The position numbers and the translations under genes were made by a program. Shown piece after piece: positions 57,452 to 64,000 of a stretch of 64,000 bases of DNA. Under the pieces are notes generated by a model. It was given only the letters and a program-made list of their open reading frames with translations. It did no database searches and was not told where the DNA came from. Origin of the DNA: Acetatifactor sp. (GTDB taxonomy: Bacteria > Bacillota > Clostridia > Lachnospirales > Lachnospiraceae); assembly GCA_016290775.1 (NCBI GenBank), contig JAEEVF010000005.1:1-64000 (forward strand). The letters are read 5' to 3'. Numbering within the stretch: position 1 is the first letter of the stretch; every line of letters begins with the position of its first letter.

Positions 57452-60400
57452 ATGGGATACGACGAGTATTATTTGGCAAGAAATCAAATAACACAGATCA
57501 TGCAAGAGGATATCTTAGGTCCGATTGAAGAAGACGAAGTGTTGGAAGAAGCACCGGTCAGCTATTATCTGGTAGGCAAGCTTTATCCCCGCAGAGTCTC
57601 GATTTTTCGCAATAACGAGGAGGAAGAGTCTTCGTTTGTTGATGCCGAACTGCTGTCTATTGGAAGTGGCGAATACCCGTCAGCAATGGGCGTGACTTTT
57701 GCCGTAACGACCGAGACGAAAGGGTTTAAACTAGGCATTGAAATCGCGAAGTATGAGGCATTTGACGAAGAGAAAAAATGGCAAAGAATGCCAATTCAAA
57801 AAATCCTCACCGTTGATGTTTTGGAATTGCTCAAAGCTAGAAAGATTCAAGACATCCTAGATGACGAGTTGATTCTGCAAATTAGCGCTTACAATCACTC
57901 TACGGCAAATGACCTTAAAATTACCGTAACATTGATGAATGTGGCCGAGACAACGGAAGCGAATTATCGCGAAATCTCCAAGCATGCGTATTTTCAGCCC
58001 CAAATTATTGTTTCAGACGTGATGGATGGCAAATTCTGCCCTCTCTACAATGCAAATGTTACCGTTGACGATGAAGAAACAAAAGAGTTGGAACTTTTAT
58101 ACCATGAAGTCGAAAGCTTTGCCGTAGGACATGGTATTTCCGTGAATTGGGAAAAGGATTCATCTGGAGAAGTGTCAAAAGTTTTTTCAGAGGTTATACC
58201 GCATTATGATCTGCTTCAGATGATGCCGTCAAACTGCATGGATAAGCGATATTTATCTATGAAGTATCTTTCTCAGATTGAATCTGATGAAATGATGCAA
58301 GGCATTTCATCACTTGTAAGCGATTATGGCAATTGGATCCAGAAACAGGAAGAGAGGATAGATGGGCTAAGCGAAGAACTTAAGGTAACTGCAAAAGAGA
58401 ATGTCACTAAATGTAGGGAGACTCTTCGTAGGCTTGAAAAAACAAAAGATCTGATGAGCGATGGGAAAGTACTTGAAGCATTCCGTTATGCGAATCAGAC
58501 CATGCTAGAACAGAGAATCTGCTCTATAGGTCATGACAAAGTGATTGACGATACCACTATAACATGGTATCCATTTCAGCTTGCCTTTTTCCTGCTTGAA
58601 TTGGAATCTATTGTGAATCCACACTGCGCCGACAGAAAAGTGGTTGACTTGCTTTGGTTCCCTACAGGTGGTGGAAAAACAGAGGCGTATCTAGGGATAG
58701 CTGCATTCACGATTTTCTACCGAAGAATGAGACTGCAAAGAAATGATATTGGTGTCGCAGTGTTTATGCGATATACCCTCAGGCTTCTGTCATTCCAGCA
58801 GTTTGAACGTGCTGCTGCAATGATCTGTGCGGCGGAAAAAGTGAGAAAAGAGCATGGCATTGGTGGCGATGAGTTTAGTATTGGATTATGGGCAGGTGGA
58901 AGTCTGACTCCTAATGCAATCTCCGATGCTGCGGATTACCTAAGGGGAAAAACGAGAGATGTTGCATCACCTTCGCAACTCAAGAAGTGCCCTTGGTGTC
59001 ATACGCAGGTTTTTGAATCGGATTATGAAGTGGATGTAAGGAACAAGAGGATGTACATTCGCTGTCATAATGAGAAGTGCTATTTTCATCAGGGGTTACC
59101 GGTTCATCTGGTGGATGAAGACATTTATGAAACCAAGCCCTCGTTTGTCATTGGAACGATTGATAAATTCGCTCAGGTGGCATTCAAAGAAGAGGCAGGT
59201 TGTTTGTTGGGAGTTGATCCGCCAAATCCTCCGGAACTTATTATTCAGGATGAACTTCACCTGATCTCAGGTCCTCTTGGTACGATTACCGGTCTGTATG
59301 AAGCTGCCATCACGAAACTGTGCACCAGGGGATCAGTACAACCTAAAATCATCGCTTCAACTGCCACAATCAAAAATGCAAAAGAGCAGATTAAGGCTCT
59401 ATACGGAATGGATTACTCACAATTTCCACCACAGGGGATTTCCATTAACGATTCCTTCTTTGCCTGTTTGTCGTCTGAAAAAGAAAAAGCATCCAGACGA
59501 TATATGGGAATTTTGGCCGCTGGTACGTCAAGGGCACTTACATTTAATCGAATTATGGGCGCGATGCTGTTTGCCAGCAGGTATTTGATTGATGCTGGAT
59601 ATTCTGAAGAAGTAATTGATTCTTTTTGGACGGAAACAGGGTATTTTAATACGCTTCGTGAATTGGGATCAGCGCTTACGCGAATTGTTGATAGTGTTCA
59701 GGATAGATATCAGTATTTGAAGAATACAAAATTCAAAGACAGATATCCATTCAAGAGCGGAAGTGAAAGATATGATCGGTACTTTGAACTTACGAGCAGA
59801 CAGAACAGTAATAACCTTGGCGAAGCCATTCAGAATAACCTGTTGATCTCTTACAAGGCTGATGCCTTGACTAGACCGTACGATTTTTTGGTGGCCTCCA
59901 ACATGATTTCCGTAGGCGTCGATGTTTCAAGATTAAACTCCATGCTAGTTGTAGGACAACCCATCAAGACCTCGGAATACATTCAATCGTCAAGTCGAGT
60001 TGGAAGAAGCACTCCTGGACTTGTCATAGTTGAGTATCACCCTAGCATGGTTAGAGACCGCTCGTTCTACGAACAGTTCATCCAGTTCCATTCTTCTTTG
60101 TACAAGTTTGTGGAGGCGACAAGCATTACGCCTTTCTCAGACAGGGCGAGGGACAGGGGGCTGCAAGCATTGTATGTTGTGTTATGCAGATACTTTGTAC
60201 CTGAATTACGAGGAAATAAAGACGCAAAGAATTACCGAAAGAATAATCCGAAACTGGAAGCAATACGCAGGTACATTTTGGACTATGTCTCCATTGTGGA
60301 TCCAGATGAAGTGGAAAATGTTGCGCTGGAAATTGCTGAAATAGAGACGGTATGGGAAGAAAGGGCATCGCATTCCACAGAACTGATTTATTGGTCATAT

Positions 60401-60514
60401 GTTGAAAAAGATACAGCGCTATTCAAGAAGGATTATCGTGAAGGAGACCGATTCAGAATGATGAACTCCATGCGTAGTGTGGAACCGTCGGTTAATGTAT
60501 TTGTAGAAGAATAG
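57452..60514 (+). CDS. drmA: DrmA-like helicase of DISARM type (YprA family)
   Basis: 1020 aa. Walker A is in LLWFPTGGGKTEAYLGIAAF near residue 403. The second motif is IIQDELHLISGPLGTITGLY near 600, then IIASTATIKNA and LVVGQPIKTSEYIQSSSRVG with the arginine finger. A zinc-ribbon insertion (CPWCHTQVF ... CHNEKCYFH) lies near 510-550. These phrases are characteristic of DrmA and related YprA-type helicases. The N-terminal 350 residues are helical and specific. DrmB follows by 12 bp. Confidence 0.87.
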   Translation: MGYDEYYLARNQITQIMQEDILGPIEEDEVLEEAPVSYYLVGKLYPRRVSIFRNNEEEESSFVDAELLSIGSGEYPSAMGVTFAVTTETKGFKLGIEIAKYEAFDEEKKWQRMPIQKILTVDVLELLKARKIQDILDDELILQISAYNHSTANDLKITVTLMNVAETTEANYREISKHAYFQPQIIVSDVMDGKFCPLYNANVTVDDEETKELELLYHEVESFAVGHGISVNWEKDSSGEVSKVFSEVIPHYDLLQMMPSNCMDKRYLSMKYLSQIESDEMMQGISSLVSDYGNWIQKQEERIDGLSEELKVTAKENVTKCRETLRRLEKTKDLMSDGKVLEAFRYANQTMLEQRICSIGHDKVIDDTTITWYPFQLAFFLLELESIVNPHCADRKVVDLLWFPTGGGKTEAYLGIAAFTIFYRRMRLQRNDIGVAVFMRYTLRLLSFQQFERAAAMICAAEKVRKEHGIGGDEFSIGLWAGGSLTPNAISDAADYLRGKTRDVASPSQLKKCPWCHTQVFESDYEVDVRNKRMYIRCHNEKCYFHQGLPVHLVDEDIYETKPSFVIGTIDKFAQVAFKEEAGCLLGVDPPNPPELIIQDELHLISGPLGTITGLYEAAITKLCTRGSVQPKIIASTATIKNAKEQIKALYGMDYSQFPPQGISINDSFFACLSSEKEKASRRYMGILAAGTSRALTFNRIMGAMLFASRYLIDAGYSEEVIDSFWTETGYFNTLRELGSALTRIVDSVQDRYQYLKNTKFKDRYPFKSGSERYDRYFELTSRQNSNNLGEAIQNNLLISYKADALTRPYDFLVASNMISVGVDVSRLNSMLVVGQPIKTSEYIQSSSRVGRSTPGLVIVEYHPSMVRDRSFYEQFIQFHSSLYKFVEATSITPFSDRARDRGLQALYVVLCRYFVPELRGNKDAKNYRKNNPKLEAIRRYILDYVSIVDPDEVENVALEIAEIETVWEERASHSTELIYWSYVEKDTALFKKDYREGDRFRMMNSMRSVEPSVNVFVEE

Positions 60515-60526
60515 TGGGGATGATTT

Positions 60527-62326
60527 ATGGCTAGTTTTTCTTTTGGACAACAACATCAAAAAATAAAATATGTCGGGGAGATCAGGAAGTCTAAACTCAC
60601 GAATTCCTCGGGTTGTGGAGCACTTGTGGAGTTTCCAGGGTTCTCTGGGATCATGGGAGGTCAGAACCTTTGGGACATGCGTGGAACAAAGAAGTTTCAC
60701 ATTCATGAGAAAACGCTTGAAGACTATTTGCAAAAGGATTATTTCCTTCAGGTATCATCTGAGACCCAAGACAAAAAGGTTTATGAAGAAGCGTACAAGA
60801 TTCCGGTACTCCGATTCCCAGAGTACTATTTCTGCCCGTCATGCCACGAACTAGATTATGCAAGGCGATTATCGAAGAACTATTCTTCGAATAAGGATGT
60901 GGTAGAACCGTTATTGTGTAGCCGGTGTAGTAATGTCCAATTGATTCCGTCCAGATTTGTTATGGCATGTGAAGACGGACATATAGAGGAGTTCCCGTAT
61001 CATTGGTGGGTGCACAGGGGAGAAAAATGTGATAACCCTAGGTTGATGTTGGAGTATAAAGGATATTCAGGTGGATTGGAGAGCATTGTTGTTACTTGTG
61101 CTACATGCAAACGATCAAACACTATGAAAAATGTGCTCAACAAAGAGGCGACGCGAAGCCTGCGCTGTAGTGGGAAAAGTCTCTGGTTAGGAAAAACTGT
61201 GTCATGCAAATGCGATAAGGAAATCAGAGTTCTTCTAAGAGGCGCAACGAATATGTATTTTCCGGAGATTGTATCTGCGTTGACCATTCCGCCGTGGAGT
61301 AATACTGTTCAAAAGGTCATTGGAGAGAACCTGGATGAACTAAGAGTTGCCTTTCTGCCCGGAATTCCAGATGAATCCAGAAAGGTGATCATAGATAGCT
61401 TCTATGCAAAGTATGACATCGGAAAAGTCTTGAAGTGTTCGGAAGATGAGTTTTATAAGCAAGTAGTCTTTCGATTTAGTGGAGTAAAAGCACATGTTAA
61501 CGACACTTCCGAGTTTCAAAAGGACGAATACAAGGCATTTGTCGGTCCAGATGTGAATGATGAGATGTTTAAGACCGTCACGGCGGAGATAGATGAAGAG
61601 TTGGCACCATATATTAAAACGGTGAAACTTGTGAAACGCATTCGGAAAGTAAATGTATTGACTTCTTTCAAGCGGATTGACGCGTTTTCGCCTGTTGCTG
61701 CGCCATTGTCTGACAAACCCGAAAAATGGTTGCCAGCCACGGAGATGTTGGGAGAGGGGATTTTTATTGAGTTTTCAAGAGAATGCATCGAAAACTGGGA
61801 ACGCCGCATAGGGACGCGTTATTTAAGGATGATGGCGAAATATAATGAGTGTCATCTGGGACCGAGATTCGGGAACTTTTCCAACAGAAAGGTGTTGGTT
61901 CATTCAATCTCGCATTTGGTCATGAGAGAATTGGCATATGCCTGCGGATACGATGCGGCTGCGATCAGTGAACGACTTTATGTTTCTGGGGACGAAAGTA
62001 ATATGTGGATGGCCGGAGTGCTTATATACACTACTACTAGTTGCTCTGACGGGAGCTTGGGTGGTCTTGTAAGGTTAGGACAAAAGGATCGTCTCAAAAA
62101 AGTTTTCAGTTCCATGCTAAAGAAAGCGATATGGTGCTCTAATGATCCCATTTGCATCGAAACCGAGGAACAGATTGACAACTCAGTAAATTACTCGGCT
62201 TGTCATGCATGCATTTATGTGCCTGAGATTTCGTGTGAGTTGGCGAACAAGGTGCTTGACAGGGCAGCAGTTGTCGGAAAGCCGGGACATGAAGATCTTG
62301 GATATTTCTACGGACTTGAAAAATAG
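60527..62326 (+). CDS. drmB: DrmB-like DUF1998 protein
   Basis: 599 aa. N-terminal zinc clusters FCPSCHELDYARR and LCSRCSNVQLIPSRFVMACE, then DGHIEEFPYHWWVH, are as in DrmB. The C-terminal DUF1998 has LVHSISHLVMRELAYACGYD, TTTSCSDGSLGGLVRLGQKD and YSACHACIYVPE with its Cys residues. DrmA and DrmB form a complex in DISARM. No DrmC, methyltransferase or nuclease gene follows, so this is not a standard DISARM set. Confidence 0.88.
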   Translation: MASFSFGQQHQKIKYVGEIRKSKLTNSSGCGALVEFPGFSGIMGGQNLWDMRGTKKFHIHEKTLEDYLQKDYFLQVSSETQDKKVYEEAYKIPVLRFPEYYFCPSCHELDYARRLSKNYSSNKDVVEPLLCSRCSNVQLIPSRFVMACEDGHIEEFPYHWWVHRGEKCDNPRLMLEYKGYSGGLESIVVTCATCKRSNTMKNVLNKEATRSLRCSGKSLWLGKTVSCKCDKEIRVLLRGATNMYFPEIVSALTIPPWSNTVQKVIGENLDELRVAFLPGIPDESRKVIIDSFYAKYDIGKVLKCSEDEFYKQVVFRFSGVKAHVNDTSEFQKDEYKAFVGPDVNDEMFKTVTAEIDEELAPYIKTVKLVKRIRKVNVLTSFKRIDAFSPVAAPLSDKPEKWLPATEMLGEGIFIEFSRECIENWERRIGTRYLRMMAKYNECHLGPRFGNFSNRKVLVHSISHLVMRELAYACGYDAAAISERLYVSGDESNMWMAGVLIYTTTSCSDGSLGGLVRLGQKDRLKKVFSSMLKKAIWCSNDPICIETEEQIDNSVNYSACHACIYVPEISCELANKVLDRAAVVGKPGHEDLGYFYGLEK

Positions 62327-62486
62327 ATATGCAACGATTTACATGCACGATGTCTCCTCGTAAAGTGTACCTTTGCAGTCTTTATCCCAACCACACATAA
62401 TGCTAAAATAATCATAACAAGAAAATTCAGGCAGACAACTCGCAGACCATGATTCGCAGTTCCACGATAGCGGGGAGGTGCATTTA

Positions 62487-62650
62487 TGAACGATTTTATG
62501 ATTCATGGCAGTACCACAAACAACATGCAAAGAGGTGGCGGCGGAATGCTTGACGGCCTTGTGTTTCTCATCGGGGCTGCAATCGTTTTGTTTTGCCCGG
62601 GACTACTGCTCCTTATATTCTTCTGTTGTTTGATAGATGACATCTTTTAA
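62487..62650 (+). other. small ORF pair, possibly one frameshifted membrane peptide
   Basis: In the 516-bp gap after drmB, GGGGAGGT precedes ATG 62487, whose frame gives 48 Cys-rich residues and stops at 62631-62633. A second frame from ATG 62525 gives a far more protein-like 41 residues, MQRGGGGMLDGLVFLIGAAI and on to CCLIDDIF, a clear membrane helix, but with no ribosome site. A single frameshift near 62520 would join the good start to the good sequence. The 62327-62486 part holds nothing I can name. Confidence 0.35.
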
Positions 62651-62656
62651 CACTAC

Positions 62657-62688
62657 GCGGCAGCTTGACGAAAGTCAGGCTGCCGCTT
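62657..62688 (+). terminator. terminator-like hairpin
   Basis: GCGGCAGC-T-TGAC-GAAA-GTCA-G-GCTGCCGC, very stable but followed only by TT. Confidence 0.55.
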
Positions 62689-62842
62689 GCTGGTTTGATG
62701 AGGGGACCGTTCAAAACCATTGAAATATAAGGCTTTCCACAACTGTCCGTACAATCGGACACTAAAATAATTTATAATGGAGGTACATGAGGGGGGCTTG
62801 AAACCTGTCGGCAGATCCATTTGGCGAAAAGGAGGAAAGTCT

Positions 62843-63040
62843 ATGAGTACAAGCATTTGGAGACAATGCAAGAGTAAGAAACGATACAGAAATATCGGCG
62901 AAATGTACCGCAGTAAGAAAACTTGCGAACGCAACCGTGGCAAAAAGCTGGACTACTACTGGTGCGAAATCTGCGGTGGCTATCACCTGACCAGCGTGAT
63001 TGCCACAGAGGAAAACGGGTATGTACTAAAAAGCGTGTAA
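62843..63040 (+). CDS. small zinc-ribbon-like basic protein
   Basis: 65 aa from ATG 62843 (AAGGAGGAAAG). MSTSIWRQCKSKKRYRNIGE ... CERNRGKKL, then WCEICGGYHLTSV: Cys8, Cys34 and the Cys-x2-Cys near residue 47 with a nearby His. Strongly basic. Small proteins with WCEICGGYHLT-like endings are frequent in phages and plasmids; function unknown. Confidence 0.65.
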   Translation: MSTSIWRQCKSKKRYRNIGEMYRSKKTCERNRGKKLDYYWCEICGGYHLTSVIATEENGYVLKSV

Positions 63041-63105
63041 AAGCACTAACACGAGCAACTGATCAATGATATGCTTCCGCGCACTGCGGAGAAAGGAAGG
63101 GACGC

Positions 63106-63390
63106 ATGGGTTTTTTCGATCCTTTATTTGATTTTAACGGTGATGGCAAGGAAGATTTCGATGAGACGATGCTCGGCATGCAGATGATGGCGAGCAGCCG
63201 CCAGGAGGCCATTGACCTCACGGGCGACGCCACATTCTACACTGGTCCTGACGAGCTCGAGGAGGCGGAGGATGAACTCTCCGCGGCAGGCCTGAATTAC
63301 TATGAACTCGCCGACATGGACGAGGACGAGCGCCGCGAAGCCCTTGAAGACGCAGGCCTCGATCCCGATGATTTCGAGGACGACTTCTAA
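63106..63390 (+). CDS. acidic protein with EF-hand/dockerin-like calcium loop
   Basis: 94 aa, GGAAGGGACGC ribosome site. DFNGDGKEDFDE at residues 9-20 is a calcium-binding loop of EF-hand type (D-x-N-x-D-G-x-x-D-x-x-E). The rest is very acidic, especially the C-terminal 60 residues (EELEEAEDELSAAGL; DMDEDERREALEDAGL). No second loop and no signal peptide are visible. Function unknown. Confidence 0.65.
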   Translation: MGFFDPLFDFNGDGKEDFDETMLGMQMMASSRQEAIDLTGDATFYTGPDELEEAEDELSAAGLNYYELADMDEDERREALEDAGLDPDDFEDDF

Positions 63391-63429
63391 AGTGGCAACA
63401 CACTGACCAAGTGCAAAGGAGGGCATGAC

Positions 63430-63741
63430 ATGGCAAAGAAAGGATATAGTTCACCTGGTCTTTTTGGTGAGATCAATCATTATGACGAACGCGGCAGAAA
63501 GATTGGCGAGAGCCGCCCGGGTCTTTTCGGTGAGATGAACCATTACGACGCCAGCGGGAAAAAGGTTGGCTACAGTGACGTTGGCATCTTCGGTAGCATC
63601 AATCACCATGACGCCCGCGGCAACAATACCGGCCACAGCGATGTCGGTTTCTTTGGCGTCAACCACTACGACGAGAAGGGAAACAAGAAGGGATACTCAG
63701 ACCAGGGATTCTTTGGGTGGAACCATCATGATAACAAATAG
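63430..63741 (+). CDS. five-repeat NHYD protein
   Basis: 103 aa, AAAGGAGGGC ribosome site. It consists of five repeats of about 21 residues with consensus GYSDxGxFGxxNHYDxxGxK; examples are PGLFGEINHYDERG and VGIFGSINHHDARG. The last repeat is cut off at NHHDNK. The pattern suggests a beta-solenoid or a string of turns. Repeats differ in codons, so this is not a recent DNA expansion. Function unknown. Confidence 0.75.
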   Translation: MAKKGYSSPGLFGEINHYDERGRKIGESRPGLFGEMNHYDASGKKVGYSDVGIFGSINHHDARGNNTGHSDVGFFGVNHYDEKGNKKGYSDQGFFGWNHHDNK

Positions 63742-63851
63742 TGATGCACTTGTCGAAATTCACCAAATAAATCACTCGAAAAATACCAAATGAATTACTC
63801 GAAATTTCCCCAATAAAACTTGAAAAATGTATGTACGAAAGGAACGGACGC

Positions 63852-64000
63852 ATGTCTACAAGAGATGAGCGAGTAGTAGTATTTAACGACACCCAGGACT
63901 GGATCCAACACGACCCGGAGCTTGCCGCGTCCATCCAGGCCGCAAAGCAGCGCACCACGGTCTTTTACGAGAATGATTATCCGGCGATTGCCTCCGCCGC
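63852..64000 (+). CDS. TIGR02452-family protein (microbial PARG-like), partial
   Basis: ATG 63852 follows AAAGGAACGG. The 49 visible residues include VVFNDTQDWIQHDPELAASI and TTVFYENDYPAI, as at the start of TIGR02452 proteins, whose main part is a macro-type poly(ADP-ribose) glycohydrolase fold. The catalytic region lies beyond the window edge, so activity cannot be judged. Confidence 0.6.
   Translation, partial: MSTRDERVVVFNDTQDWIQHDPELAASIQAAKQRTTVFYENDYPAIASA

Noticed and set aside
50441..62326. Canonical Zorya type I or II, or canonical DISARM
   Set aside because: No SNF2-type ZorD, HNH ZorE, DrmC, or DNA methyltransferase gene is present; the set is a mixture.

Overview
The window looks like chromosomal DNA from a Gram-positive anaerobe of the Clostridia, most plausibly a Lachnospiraceae (Butyrivibrio/Lachnospira-like). 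The evidence is strong AGGAGG ribosome sites, TTGACA/TATAAT promoters often with an extended TG, a LysM/MBG surface protein, LytTR-DUF3021 pairs, many double-glycine (VAGG) leader peptides, and the GTGCCAGTGGGGACGG palindrome family. The assignment is inference; no rRNA or marker gene is present.

Layout. 0-11 kb: AT-richer mix of a MerR regulator, a large secreted LysM protein, small stress or unknown proteins (one pair behind a leader-peptide attenuator), a chromate transporter pair, GNATs, and a CPBP protease with its XRE regulator. 11-19 kb: an ABC exporter fused to a cyclic-nucleotide-type domain, a LytTR pair, NUDIX, a lipoprotein, two double-glycine peptides and PPK2. 19-28 kb: a zinc uptake operon, an erythromycin-esterase-like protein, an AGCS symporter, a PF06541 protein and a LytTR-DUF3021 pair preceded by 38-bp tandem repeats. 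30.2-33.6 kb: an AT-rich accessory island (AAA ATPase with small partner, HELNH metallopeptidase domain, DUF4417) inserted beside a broken copy of a WYL-type gene. 33.6-37.8 kb: an RNA-repair locus with a WYL-type regulator, a tRNA-like candidate Y RNA, a TROVE/Ro60 protein and RtcB. 38-44 kb: another LytTR-DUF3021 pair, HipBA and a two-component system. 43.9-48.6 kb: an array of 15 double-glycine leader peptides with unrelated cores. 50.2-62.3 kb: a defence-type operon behind a c-di-GMP-I riboswitch and terminator. The last kilobases hold small proteins and the start of a TIGR02452 (PARG-like) gene.

Three systems stand out. (1) The operon at 50.4-62.3 kb joins Zorya-like genes (ZorA and ZorB stator homologues and an EH-signature protein) to a Sel1-UvrD helicase and the DISARM-type pair DrmA/DrmB. 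Its only evident promoter is followed by what reads as a c-di-GMP riboswitch, which is unexpected for an antiphage locus. (2) The 15-gene peptide array keeps its leader at DNA level but swaps the cores. Its promoter resembles that of the adjacent two-component system, and a duplicated palindromic operator lies in front of it. No dedicated exporter or modification enzyme is nearby. (3) The Ro60-RtcB locus has a tRNA mimic with an unpaired acceptor end exactly where a bacterial Y RNA would be expected.

Repeats of the GTGCCAGTGGGGACGG family occur only between about 19 and 38 kb, always between genes. All assignments come from reading the sequence and family knowledge; no database search was run.
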